A DNA stretch of 64,000 bases from Marinomonas pontica (GTDB lineage: Bacteria > Pseudomonadota > Gammaproteobacteria > Pseudomonadales > Marinomonadaceae). Positions 36,581-45,677 of the stretch are shown here, piece by piece. The first letter of the stretch is position 1; each line of letters starts with the position of its first letter. The notes below the pieces were generated by a model. The model saw nothing but the letters and a program-made list of their open reading frames with translations. It made no database searches and had not been told where the DNA came from. The DNA lies in the NCBI RefSeq assembly GCF_026191375.1, contig NZ_JAODTL010000043.1:62001-126000 (forward strand), written 5' to 3'. The translations under genes and the position numbers were made by a program.

Positions 36581-36897
36581 AGGGTGATCCTGAATAGGGA
36601 ATTTCGCGCATTATCGCACAGTTGTCGGTGATCTCGCACAGTTAACCTGCTTCTTACGAAGTAAAAAATACTGCCGCTGGAAAAGGATACCATTCAGATC
36701 TAAGGCGAAATGAAGCGCTTGTGGTTTATTACACTCTTTTCATTTTACTGCCTCTTATTATTGATAAGGATATTGTACTATTCCAAAATAATATTTTGTT
36801 AAAATGCAAAACACGACATTTTCTACTGTAAAAGTGAAAAATTAGGCTTTTTATCGTGAAGGTGTTTTTTTAAATTCTGACCAATAGGCTGTATAAA
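36581..36897. other. Divergent intergenic region before the aminotransferase
   Basis: A 317-bp AT-rich stretch with no gene. Near the DUF3010 start TCGCACAGTT occurs twice (36614-36623 and 36634-36643), 20 bp apart, so on one helix face, possibly an operator. The rest presumably holds the aminotransferase promoter, but I see no clear -35/-10 pair. Confidence 0.5.
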
Positions 36898-38130
36898 ATG
36901 ACTGCTTCATCGCCAATGGGCATTCCTCGACCCCAGGTGAAATCTTTAGACGAAATTCTTCCTCACGAACCTTTGTTAATGATGGGTGCAGGCCCTGTTC
37001 CTATTCCTGAGCGTGTGGCCAAGGCCAATTCGGTGGTGATCAACCACCTTGGTGATGTCATGGCGCAAGTAATCGGGCAAGTCAAAACGATGGCGCGTTA
37101 CGTGTTTCAAACCGAGTCTAAATGGGTGTTGGGTGTGGCGGGGCCGGCGTCAGCTGCGATGGAAATGGCGGTTGCCAATTTGTTGCAACCGGGCGAGCGT
37201 ATTTTATGCATTAACAATGGTTTTTTTAGTCATCGTATGGCGGAAATGGCGACACGTATTGGTGCGGATGTTCATGAGTTTCATGTTGGGGTTCATGAAG
37301 CCGCGGACCCAGAACGTGTTCGTAAAGCCATCGAAGAGACTCGTCCAAAAGTGCTCACCTTAGTGCAAGGCGAAACGTCTAATACGGTGTTTAATCATTC
37401 ATTGGAAGAAATCACCAAGATTGCTAAGTCTTATGGCTGTTTAGTGGTGGTGGATGCGGTTTGTACGCTAAGTACCATGCCGCTGAAAATGGACGCGTGG
37501 CAAGTGGACGTGGTGATCACGGGCGGACAAAAAGGCTTGTCGTCTATTCCCGGTGTGTCTTTGTTGGTGTTTTCTAATGAGGCGTGGGCAGCGGTAAAAA
37601 ATCGCACTAAGCCAACCGCTCAGTGGTGTTTTGATGCTCAGTTGGCTGAAAATTTTTGGCACAACGATGGCTACCATTACACCGCGCCTGTGTCTGGCAT
37701 TATGGCGTTGCATGAAGCGCTGAAATTGGTCTGTGACGAGACATTGGAGAACCGTTTTGCTCGCCATTTGCGTTGTTCTAAGGCGTTGCAATCGGGTATT
37801 GAGGGCATGGGGTTGGAGTTGTTTATTCCGCCAGCCTCTCGTTTGAATTCTGTGGTGGGGATTAACATTCCGGAAGGTCTAACCGCTGGGCAGATTTGTC
37901 GTCATATTTCTGAGATGTATCGTGTTGAGATTGCGGGTTCATTTGGTCAGCCTATCGTGCGTATCGGCCAAATGGGGGAGCAATGCCGCGAGCATAACTT
38001 GTTCCGTACTTTGCACGCGCTGGGCAGCACGATGCGCGATTTGGGCGTAAAAGTGGATCAGCCTAATGGCATGGCGGAAATGGAAGCGTACTTGCAGAAG
38101 ATTCCGCGTACGCTTTATCAAGTGGCTTAG
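36898..38130 (+). CDS. Class V aminotransferase, alanine/serine-glyoxylate type
   Basis: A PLP-dependent fold-type I aminotransferase of 410 residues. The PLP Lys is K212 in TGGQKGLSSIPG, the Asp for the pyridine nitrogen is in VVVDAVCTLS, and GPASAAMEM forms the phosphate cup. The pattern resembles alanine-glyoxylate or serine-pyruvate aminotransferases and PucG-like ureidoglycine-glyoxylate enzymes; the exact substrates are unclear. It is a single gene, and its terminator lies inside the end of the converging transporter gene. Confidence 0.85.
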   Translation: MTASSPMGIPRPQVKSLDEILPHEPLLMMGAGPVPIPERVAKANSVVINHLGDVMAQVIGQVKTMARYVFQTESKWVLGVAGPASAAMEMAVANLLQPGERILCINNGFFSHRMAEMATRIGADVHEFHVGVHEAADPERVRKAIEETRPKVLTLVQGETSNTVFNHSLEEITKIAKSYGCLVVVDAVCTLSTMPLKMDAWQVDVVITGGQKGLSSIPGVSLLVFSNEAWAAVKNRTKPTAQWCFDAQLAENFWHNDGYHYTAPVSGIMALHEALKLVCDETLENRFARHLRCSKALQSGIEGMGLELFIPPASRLNSVVGINIPEGLTAGQICRHISEMYRVEIAGSFGQPIVRIGQMGEQCREHNLFRTLHALGSTMRDLGVKVDQPNGMAEMEAYLQKIPRTLYQVA

Positions 38131-38148
38131 TGTTTCAATATAGGTGAT

Positions 38149-39069
38149 CTATCCAATACCCTTGGTTTCAACAGCCAAGGGTATTTTTTTGTTTGGCATT
38201 AAGCTGGCAAATAGGGCGCCTGCGGTAATTAACAGACAAGCAATGATTTGCCCTGTGGTAAGTTGCGCGTCGGTAAACAGCCCAAGCCAAGCAGTCGATA
38301 GGGCGGGGGCGGTGTAAGACAGCACGCCGAGTAAGGACAAATTGCCTTTTTTCACGCCAAAGTCCCAACAAAAAAACGCAATGCCCACAGGGCCAAATCC
38401 CAGTCCTAATATGGCAATCCATGTGCTGGCTGGAAATTGCCAGTTTGGTGGCTCGATGGCAAGGTGCGATAAGCCAGCAAGCAGGGTGGTGATTAGGCAA
38501 TACCAGAGAACCGCACTGGATGGCACTGTCTGAAAGCGTCGGTTGGCCACCGAGTAACTCGACCAGATCAATGCGCAGGCAAACGCCGCTGCGTAACCTG
38601 TCCAGTTATACGCTGAATTTAACGCAACGTCGGTTATTTTTCCTTTAGATTGCAGCATGACGCCGGTGCCTATAAAGGCGATGACGGCTCCCACTAAATG
38701 CGTCCACGATAAATGATTTCCCTTCGTCATGCCTGCCATGAGCACAATGAGCAGCGGCCATAGATACGCGATTAGTCCCGCTTCTACCGGTGGCGCATGC
38801 TGAAACGCATAAAAATAACAAAAATGATAAAAAAAGAAGCCCAGTCCACCCATCGCCATGGCGCGTTTGGGCGTTTTTTGCCATGAAGTGCGCAGTTCCC
38901 CTTTGAATAAATAGACAATAAAAAACAACAGCGTCGCAACACCAAAGGTTAAGGTGAGCAGCAGCATTGGCGGGACTAAGTTCGCTTGGGTGGTGAAAAG
39001 CGCCAACGCGCTCCAGAGCAAAATAGCGATGCTGCCAATCAATGTGGCTTGTGGATTTTGTGCACTCAT
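38149..39069 (-). CDS. EamA/DMT transporter, YddG-like
   Basis: Ten-helix DMT transporter of 306 residues. The pattern (N-terminal TLIGSIAILLWSALALFTTQ, ...PPVEAGLIAYLWPLLIVLMAG, and a central YSVANRRFQTVPSSAV) resembles the YddG aromatic-amino-acid exporter branch. The start at 39069 (MSAQNPQATLIG) is clear, and the gene is divergent from tctC. Its last 13 codons contain the stem and T run that terminate the converging aminotransferase gene. Confidence 0.87.
   Translation of the reverse strand: MSAQNPQATLIGSIAILLWSALALFTTQANLVPPMLLLTLTFGVATLLFFIVYLFKGELRTSWQKTPKRAMAMGGLGFFFYHFCYFYAFQHAPPVEAGLIAYLWPLLIVLMAGMTKGNHLSWTHLVGAVIAFIGTGVMLQSKGKITDVALNSAYNWTGYAAAFACALIWSSYSVANRRFQTVPSSAVLWYCLITTLLAGLSHLAIEPPNWQFPASTWIAILGLGFGPVGIAFFCWDFGVKKGNLSLLGVLSYTAPALSTAWLGLFTDAQLTTGQIIACLLITAGALFASLMPNKKIPLAVETKGIG
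38155..38190 (+). terminator. Terminator of the aminotransferase gene, within the 3' end of the YddG-like gene
   Basis: AATACCCTTGG (38155-38165) pairs with CCAAGGGTATT (38175-38185), followed by more T. It acts on the plus strand but overlaps coding DNA of the minus-strand gene. Confidence 0.85.
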
Positions 39070-39325
39070 GTTGTTGTTTCCTAAAAGCTGTTCTAGTCTG
39101 ATTGAGTGGCAGATTAACGGTTTTTTGTCGTTTAGGCATTGTTAAAAATGCGCGAATTAATTTGTCAAAAATGAGTTTTTTACTGCAAATAAGTAAAAAA
39201 TATTGACCTCTGACAGGGTAGTGACAGGTTTGAGGGGTAAGGTTTAACGACTCAGGTTGATTGGAATGTCTATTTTCAACACTTGATTCGCTAACAACAA
39301 AAAAAATAACAAGCAGGAGATAACC

Positions 39326-40318
39326 ATGCTTAATACCATTTCTTTGAAGTCTGTTCTTGTTTCTGGTGCGGTAGCACTTTCTATTGCTGGACAGGCTTAC
39401 GCCTTCGAACCAGCTCGCAGTGGTGAATGTATTGCCCCAGCGAACCCAGGTGGTGGATGGGACTTTACATGCCGTAGCGTAGGTAAAGTATTGGTCGATG
39501 AAGGTTACTTCAAAGGTAACGTACAGACTGTCAACATGACGGGTGCTGGTGGTGGTGTTGCTTTCGCTCACACAATCAGTAAACGCGACAAAGACGAAAA
39601 CCTGATTGTTGCCGCTAGTACAGCAACAACAACTCGCCTTGCTCAAGGCCAATTCCCTGGTATGAATGCTGACCAAGTTAAATGGGTTGGTACATTGGGC
39701 GCAGACTACGGCATCATCGCGGTAGGCAAAGATTCTAAATACACTTCTCTTACTCAAGTTATCGATGCGTTGAAAAAAGACCCAGGCGCGGTGAAATTCG
39801 CTGGTGGTAGTGCTTCAGGCGGTTGGGATCACTTGAAAGTATTGATGACGGCACAAAAAGCAAACGTCGAAAACCTACCTAAAGTTCGTTACCTAGCATT
39901 CAGCGGTGGTTCTGAAGCTTTGGTTCAAGTGGTTGGTGGTCACGTAGATGCGTTTACTGGTGATATCTCTGAAGTAAAAGGCTTCATGGATTCTGGTGAT
40001 TTGCGCGTGCTAGCGGTACTTTCTGAAGAGCGTCTACCAGCGCCTTTCGATTCTATCCCAACAGCAATGGAGCAGGGCATTGATTCTGTTGCGCCAAACT
40101 GGCGTGGATTTTACGTACCAGGAAATGCGAGCAAAGATTCGTACGATTGGTGGGTAAAAACAATGAACGAGCTTTACACTACGAAAGAATGGAAAGACAT
40201 CATGACGAAAAACGGTTTGATGCCATTCCACAAATCTGGTGCTGAATTTACTCAATTCGTAAAAAATCAAACGCTAGACATCAAAATCTTGTCTCAGGAC
40301 ATCGGTCTAATTAAATAA
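39326..40318 (+). CDS. tctC: Tripartite tricarboxylate transporter, substrate-binding protein
   Basis: TctC-family periplasmic binding protein, 330 residues. The signal peptide ends near AGQAYA-FEP (about residue 26). The mature part has the hallmark CIAPANPGGGWDFTCR, where the backbone binds the carboxylate, and GTLGADYGIIAV and FAGGSASGGWDHL. It is followed by tctB and tctA and regulated by the downstream tctDE. The carboxylate bound could be citrate, propionate-type or another dicarboxylic/tricarboxylic acid. Confidence 0.94.
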   Translation: MLNTISLKSVLVSGAVALSIAGQAYAFEPARSGECIAPANPGGGWDFTCRSVGKVLVDEGYFKGNVQTVNMTGAGGGVAFAHTISKRDKDENLIVAASTATTTRLAQGQFPGMNADQVKWVGTLGADYGIIAVGKDSKYTSLTQVIDALKKDPGAVKFAGGSASGGWDHLKVLMTAQKANVENLPKVRYLAFSGGSEALVQVVGGHVDAFTGDISEVKGFMDSGDLRVLAVLSEERLPAPFDSIPTAMEQGIDSVAPNWRGFYVPGNASKDSYDWWVKTMNELYTTKEWKDIMTKNGLMPFHKSGAEFTQFVKNQTLDIKILSQDIGLIK

Positions 40319-40413
40319 CCTCAGACCGCTATTTGGAGGGGCATTTGTTATGACAAATCGTTCCCTCCTGTTTTACCTATTCACCCCTTAATTAACTTAC
40401 ATGGAGCAGAAAC

Positions 40414-40854
40414 ATGCGTATAAACGATCGTGTGTTTGGCATGCTGATGCTGATTCTTGCCGTCGCGTACGGATGGGAAGCAACACAGTTCCCTATTCCT
40501 TTTGGTGGACACGAAAGTGTTGGACCAGAAACGTTTCCTATCATGCTGTCTATCATTTTAGGTATTAGTTCAATTTATATGATAGTTCGCCCTGACCCTG
40601 ATGAGAAATGGGCACCGACCGCAATGTTAATTGAGTTGAGTGTTGTGGTGCTTTCTATGTTGGCCTTTGCCTGGGCAATTGAGCCTATCGGATTTATGCC
40701 TGCGGCGGCGCTGGTGGTGAGTTTCCTCAGCTGGCGTATGGGAGCAAGTATGACAAAGAGTATTATCACGGGTGTGACAAGCTCTGTTGTTATCTTCTTC
40801 CTTTTCAATAATGTGCTTGAACTAGCACTGCCTCTAGGTCTGTTGGAGTTTTAA
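40414..40854 (+). CDS. tctB: Tripartite tricarboxylate transporter, small membrane subunit
   Basis: A 146-residue, four-helix TctB protein. Start ATG at 40414 follows GGAGCAGAAAC. The N-terminal RINDRVFGMLMLILAVAYGWEATQF and the middle GPETFPIMLSIILGI are typical. It lies between tctC and tctA, one base before the latter. Confidence 0.92.
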   Translation: MRINDRVFGMLMLILAVAYGWEATQFPIPFGGHESVGPETFPIMLSIILGISSIYMIVRPDPDEKWAPTAMLIELSVVVLSMLAFAWAIEPIGFMPAAALVVSFLSWRMGASMTKSIITGVTSSVVIFFLFNNVLELALPLGLLEF

Positions 40855-40855
40855 T

Positions 40856-42376
40856 ATGGATACTATGAGCTTATTAATGCAAGGCTTTGCGGTGGCGTTA
40901 ACGCCGGAAAGTATTATGTTTGCGGTTGTTGGTGCCATATTAGGTACATTAATTGGTGCATTGCCGGGTCTTGGCCCTGCAAACGGTGTTGCGATTCTTA
41001 TTCCATTGGCATTCAGTTTGGGCTTGTCTCCAACATCCTCTTTGATTTTGCTAACGTCTGTTTACGCGGGCGCCATGTACGGCGGTCGTATTTCGTCAAT
41101 CCTGTTAAACATTCCAGGTGACGAGCCGGCTATGATGACTTGTTTAGACGGTTATCCTATGGCATTAAAAGGCAAAGCAGCAGAAGCCTTGGCTATTTCT
41201 GCGATTGCGTCTTTTATTGGTAGTTTTATTGCGACTATCGGTTTGGTGATTCTAGCGCCAATTTTAGCGAAGTTCGCTTTGCGATTTGGCCCTTCTGAAT
41301 ACTTTGCTCTGTTTGCACTTGCGTTTGCCACTTTGGGCGGTATTACGGGTAAGAATCAATTCAAAACCTTGATGGCGGCGGCAATTGGTCTGATGATCGC
41401 GACAGTGGGGATCGACATTTCTACGGGCGTTCAGCGTTTCACTTTTAATACGCTTGAGTTGTTTGAAGGTGTGGACTTCATTATTGCGATCGTGGGTTTG
41501 TTTGCGATCAGTGAGTTGTTGTTCTTCCTAGAGCGTCACGCGGGTGATGGTTTGAAGCAAGTTGCCATCAACAAGCTACAACTGTCTGCCAAAGACATTA
41601 TTAAAGTGTTACCAGCGTCTGTGCGTGGTGCAGTACTGGGTTTTGTTGCTGGTGTTCTTCCTGGTGCGGGTGCGTCTTTGGGTAGCTTTATTAGTTACAC
41701 ATTAGAAAAGCGCGTTTCCGATAAAGGTGAATTTGGTAAAGGTGACCCTCGTGGTGTCGCGGCTCCTGAAGCGGGTAACAACGGTGCGGCGTCTGGTGCG
41801 CTTGTACCTATGTTGACATTGGGTGTGCCTGGCAGTGGTACGACAGCGGTGTTGTTGGCGATGTTGATTTCTTTGAACATCTCTCCGGGCCCTATGTTGT
41901 TCCAGCAAAACGCGGATCTTGTTTGGGGTGTGATCGCTGCGATGTTCGTGGGTAACTTAGTGTTGCTTCTGTTGAACATTCCAATGGTTGGCATCTTCGT
42001 TAAGCTGTTGAGCATTCCACCTAAATACCTAATGCCGATCGTGACTCTGATCGCGTCTGTGGGCATCTACTCTGTTAGCCACAGTGCGTTGGATTTGTAT
42101 TTCATGGTTGGTTTTGGTGTGGCGGGTTACATCTTCCGTAAAGTGGATATTCCTCTTGTGCCTATTATCTTGGGTATGTTGCTTGGGCCAGAAATGGAGA
42201 AGAGCCTTCGTCATGCATTGGTGCTTTCTGATGGTGATTGGAGTGTGCTTTTCAATAGTGGTTTGAGTATTGGCCTATGGATGGTAGCGATTCTTGGTTT
42301 GGTTTTACCTATCGTTGTTGGCCCAATTGTTCGCGCCAAAATGAAGAGATCAAAAGAGTCTGTTAAAGACGCTTAA
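40856..42376 (+). CDS. tctA: Tripartite tricarboxylate transporter, large membrane subunit
   Basis: A 506-residue TctA permease with about 12 helices. Conserved parts are the IGALPGLGPANGVAILIPLAF near the N-terminus, MYGGRISSILLNIPGDEPAM, and the second-half repeat GVLPGAGASLGSFISY and ALVPMLTLGVPGSGTTAVLL. The start follows tctB by one base. A strong terminator follows the gene. Confidence 0.95.
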   Translation: MDTMSLLMQGFAVALTPESIMFAVVGAILGTLIGALPGLGPANGVAILIPLAFSLGLSPTSSLILLTSVYAGAMYGGRISSILLNIPGDEPAMMTCLDGYPMALKGKAAEALAISAIASFIGSFIATIGLVILAPILAKFALRFGPSEYFALFALAFATLGGITGKNQFKTLMAAAIGLMIATVGIDISTGVQRFTFNTLELFEGVDFIIAIVGLFAISELLFFLERHAGDGLKQVAINKLQLSAKDIIKVLPASVRGAVLGFVAGVLPGAGASLGSFISYTLEKRVSDKGEFGKGDPRGVAAPEAGNNGAASGALVPMLTLGVPGSGTTAVLLAMLISLNISPGPMLFQQNADLVWGVIAAMFVGNLVLLLLNIPMVGIFVKLLSIPPKYLMPIVTLIASVGIYSVSHSALDLYFMVGFGVAGYIFRKVDIPLVPIILGMLLGPEMEKSLRHALVLSDGDWSVLFNSGLSIGLWMVAILGLVLPIVVGPIVRAKMKRSKESVKDA

Positions 42377-42403
42377 GCCCTGTAATACTAAAGGCATTGT
42401 GAT

Positions 42404-42448
42404 AACAAAATTCGAGTGACTCACGTTGCTCGAATTTTGTTGTTTTTA
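42404..42448 (+). terminator. Terminator between tctA and tctD
   Basis: AACAAAATTCGAG (42404-42416) pairs with CTCGAATTTTGTT (42429-42441), then GTTTTTAT. It separates tctCBA from the regulator genes. Confidence 0.88.
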
Positions 42449-42475
42449 TAATAAAAAAGACGATGGCTAACGGTT

Positions 42476-43159
42476 ATGCGAATTCTGGTGGTAGAAGATA
42501 CACAAGTGCTGGGTCAGGCAATTTGCGAGCGACTAACCAGCCTTGGGCACGGTGTTGATCTGATTGGCGATGGCAAGCGCGCTGACGAACTGCTGAAATA
42601 TCAGTCGGTGGATTTAATACTGTTGGATCTGAATTTGCCCGGTTTGTCTGGGCTGCAGTTGCTGCAAAAACTGCGACAACGCGATGATGATACGCCTGTG
42701 TTGATCTTAACCGCACGAGACCAAATAGAAGACCGCATTCGTTTATTGGACGAAGGTGCGGACGACTATCTGACCAAACCCTTTGATTTTGGTGAGTTAG
42801 AAGCCCGTTGTCGGGCATTGCTGCGTCGTAAGCAGGGTTATGCCGCCAACACTACGGAACACGGGAACATTCTAGTGAATCGTGATAGTCGTCAGGTGTT
42901 TATTGACGGTGAGTTAACCGCGATTACTAACCGTGAATTTCGCTTGCTTGAAATTTTTCTTGGCCATTTAGGGCGTGTGTTAAGCAAGGATGAAATCACC
43001 GATCATTTATTTAATTTTAATGAAACGCCGGGGCCAAATGCCATTGAGTTGTACGTAGGGCGCTTAAGGAAAAAAATGGTCAAAGGCGATTTGGCAATAA
43101 ATACCTTAAGAGGAATTGGTTATGTGGCAGAAATCACTAAATCACCAAAACCTCAGTAA
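42476..43159 (+). CDS. tctD: OmpR-family response regulator, TctD-like
   Basis: A 227-residue response regulator. The receiver has D7-D8 acidic pair region (VVED), phospho-acceptor D51 in LILLDLNLPG and K102 in LTKPFDF. The winged-helix DNA-binding domain (about 130-220) includes NAIELYVGRLRKKM. It is separated from tctA by a terminator but probably controls tctCBA. It overlaps the sensor gene by 38 bp. Confidence 0.93.
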   Translation: MRILVVEDTQVLGQAICERLTSLGHGVDLIGDGKRADELLKYQSVDLILLDLNLPGLSGLQLLQKLRQRDDDTPVLILTARDQIEDRIRLLDEGADDYLTKPFDFGELEARCRALLRRKQGYAANTTEHGNILVNRDSRQVFIDGELTAITNREFRLLEIFLGHLGRVLSKDEITDHLFNFNETPGPNAIELYVGRLRKKMVKGDLAINTLRGIGYVAEITKSPKPQ

Positions 43160-44615
43160 AGAAGAGGAAGAAAACGCTTTAAAAAAAGCCCCATCGCTGC
43201 GTTTTCGTTTTATTTTAGCGGGGGTGTTGGTCATCGGTATTATCGCTGGATTAGCGATTAACTTGATTTTTGACTACAGCCAAAAGCTGGCGGATTTATC
43301 ATACGATCGTTTGCTGCGCAGCGCCTTGCTGCAAATGGATGAAAACGTCGGTTTAATGCGCAATGAAGTGAGTATTGATATTCCTTGGTCGGCGTTTGCT
43401 ACCTTGGCGCAGGCCGATGAAGATCGGGTTTTTTATAAGGTCGAAAGCCTTGAGCAAGGCTTCATCACAGGCTATCAAGATCTAAACAGCGAGCCACCGC
43501 AACCTCCTAAGATCGATCAAATTCAATTTTATAATCAAGAATACTCTGGCGAGATGGTGCGTTTTGCTTGGATTCAGCGTCATTTAACCGACCCAGAAAC
43601 CGCGCAAACCGTGCGTATTGTGCTGGGGCAAACTCGATTGTCCCGTGAAGAAATGGCAGCGGCCGTCACGCAAAAAGCCGTTGAGGTGGTGGTGTTTATT
43701 GCCTTGGTGGCGATCACTCTTATTATAATTGGCAGTCATCTTGTGTTGAGACCATTGCACCGTATTGAACGCGCTTTGGAAGAGCGGGCGATGGGCGACC
43801 TTACTCCTATTGTGATCAACACGCCGAAAGAAACGCATCACCTGAAGGTGGCCATTAACCACTTTATGGCGCGTCTCCAGACGAACTTAGAGCAGTTGGA
43901 AAATTACACCGCTGATGCCGCACATCAGTTGCGTACGCCATTGGCGAGCCTAAAAGCGTTGGCAGAAAACGCTCGGGATATCACGTCTTTCGGGGATCAT
44001 TCGGTGGATGGAACGGCCTCCGAGCGACAGCGTCAGGCGTTAGATAACATTGTGCGACAGTGCGATGCTTTGAGCCAGACGGTGACCTTGCTGTTGAACC
44101 AAGCGGTGGTGTCGCATCGTTTACAAACGCACCGATTAGAGCCGATGGATTTGCTGATTCCAATCGCAGCGTCTTGTCGCGAACAGGCGGTAACGGCTTT
44201 GCATCAAGGTGTGCATTTGTCACTGGATTGCGACCTGAAAGAGACGTTGATTTTAGGCGACAGTTTTTCGATTCAGCAGATGATGCAAAACCTCATTGAA
44301 AATGCGGTGCGATACAGTGGTTCAAACGCGCAAAAAGCGACGGAAGTGATTGTGCAGGTGAATGCGTTTGAACGTTTCTATCGCATTAAGGTGATTGATT
44401 ATGGTGACGGCATTCCTGATGACGAAAAAGAGCGTGTGTTCGAACGTTTTTATCGAGGCCGTTATGATATTGCTGGCAGTGGTGTGGGGCTGGCGATGGT
44501 AAAAGACATTGTGGATCACCATTCTGCGCGCCTCCAAATACTGGACACCGAGCCTAAGGGCACGACGTTTCAGGTGGATTTTGCCAAGTTTCGATTTGAT
44601 GAGGGGGTCTTATGA
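43122..44615 (+). CDS. tctE: Sensor histidine kinase, TctE-like
   Basis: A histidine kinase of about 497 residues. The start at 43122 (MWQKSLNHQN) is chosen for its AGAGGA site at 8 bases. Two membrane helices (about 30-52 and 190-215) bracket a periplasmic domain, followed by HAMP, an H-box with the phospho-His in DAAHQLRTPLASL at about residue 268, an N-box ENAVRYS, and the G-boxes DYGDGIP and GSGVGLAMVKDI. It is the partner of TctD. Its stop overlaps the next gene by 4 bp. Confidence 0.93.
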   Translation: MWQKSLNHQNLSKEEEENALKKAPSLRFRFILAGVLVIGIIAGLAINLIFDYSQKLADLSYDRLLRSALLQMDENVGLMRNEVSIDIPWSAFATLAQADEDRVFYKVESLEQGFITGYQDLNSEPPQPPKIDQIQFYNQEYSGEMVRFAWIQRHLTDPETAQTVRIVLGQTRLSREEMAAAVTQKAVEVVVFIALVAITLIIIGSHLVLRPLHRIERALEERAMGDLTPIVINTPKETHHLKVAINHFMARLQTNLEQLENYTADAAHQLRTPLASLKALAENARDITSFGDHSVDGTASERQRQALDNIVRQCDALSQTVTLLLNQAVVSHRLQTHRLEPMDLLIPIAASCREQAVTALHQGVHLSLDCDLKETLILGDSFSIQQMMQNLIENAVRYSGSNAQKATEVIVQVNAFERFYRIKVIDYGDGIPDDEKERVFERFYRGRYDIAGSGVGLAMVKDIVDHHSARLQILDTEPKGTTFQVDFAKFRFDEGVL

Positions 44616-45676
44616 AGCCGGTGTCTATTTGGGTGATGTTTCTGCTGATTCCGTTTATGTCAAAGGCATGGGCAACGGATCCTGTTTGGTTTGGCGATAG
44701 CAATGCGCCGAGGGTGTTGTATATCAATTCGGCGATGGATTTAGCGTCGTTTGAACCTATCTTGAGAGCGTTCGTTGTGCAGCATCCGACGATTAAAGTG
44801 GCGTATCGAGATGTGAATACGCTGGAATTGTATTACCTCACGATCAAAGAGCAGCAAAAGCCTGAGGCGAGTTTGGTGATCAGCAGTGCGATGGATTTGC
44901 ATCTTAAATTGGTCAATGACGGCTATGCGCAAAGTTATCAGTCGAGTTTTACGGATCGCTTACCGGATAACTTTAAATGGCGAAATCAGCTGTTTGCCTT
45001 TTCCCTTGAGCCTATTGTGATGTTGGTGAATAAAAAGGCGTTCCCCGGCGATTTACCGGAAGACCGTCAATCTTTATTGCAAACCATTCGTCAAAATGAA
45101 AAAACCATGACCAAGCGAATCGGTACGTATGATATTCGACAAAGTGGCGTGGGGTATTTGTTAGCCAGTCAAGACGCTCGCCAAGCAGATGTAACATGGG
45201 GGCGTTTATTGGAAGCTTTTGGCAGTCACGATGTGCAAACCTATTGCTGTACGCACGACATTATTGACGATGTCGCGTCGGGTAAATTGGTCTTGGGTTA
45301 CAACTTGTTGGGCTCCTATGCCTCGCAAAGGGCGCAGGAAGACGATCGGTTAAAAATGATCTTGCCTAAGGATTACACGCTGATGTTGATGCGCGCAGCG
45401 TTGATCCCGAAAGGGGCGCCTAATTCAGAAGATGCAGGTGTTTTTTTGGATTTTTTGTTATCGGATAACGCACAAAAAATGATGCAGACGCAAGGCTTAT
45501 TGTTTCCCATTTGGCCAGATTCGAGTTCTCCAAATGATCCCTATGTAGTGAATGCTCCGGGCCCAACTGGTGTGATTGAATTGGATCAGCAGTTGTTGGT
45601 GGGGCGTGATTATGCCAAGCAAAAACGCTTTATTCGTAACTGGGAAATGGCATTAGAAATCAGTGAGGACGATTAA
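44612..45676 (+). CDS. Periplasmic substrate-binding protein linked to TctDE
   Basis: A 354-residue protein with a signal peptide (cut near KAWA-TDP), fold and motifs of extracellular solute-binding proteins (for example IVMLVNKKAF and GVFLDFLLSDNAQKMM, typical of iron/thiamine/2-aminoethylphosphonate-type binders). There is no permease nearby. It overlaps tctE by 4 bp (ATGA), so it is expressed with the sensor. It may act as the ligand-presenting accessory of the kinase instead of in transport; this is inference from context. Confidence 0.8.
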   Translation: MKPVSIWVMFLLIPFMSKAWATDPVWFGDSNAPRVLYINSAMDLASFEPILRAFVVQHPTIKVAYRDVNTLELYYLTIKEQQKPEASLVISSAMDLHLKLVNDGYAQSYQSSFTDRLPDNFKWRNQLFAFSLEPIVMLVNKKAFPGDLPEDRQSLLQTIRQNEKTMTKRIGTYDIRQSGVGYLLASQDARQADVTWGRLLEAFGSHDVQTYCCTHDIIDDVASGKLVLGYNLLGSYASQRAQEDDRLKMILPKDYTLMLMRAALIPKGAPNSEDAGVFLDFLLSDNAQKMMQTQGLLFPIWPDSSSPNDPYVVNAPGPTGVIELDQQLLVGRDYAKQKRFIRNWEMALEISEDD

Positions 45677-45677
45677 T

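Noticed and set aside
38645-39757. Long antisense open frame (370 codons) opposite the YddG-like gene and tctC
   Set aside because: It lies opposite two well-supported genes and has a Cys-rich, low-sense translation without family motifs.
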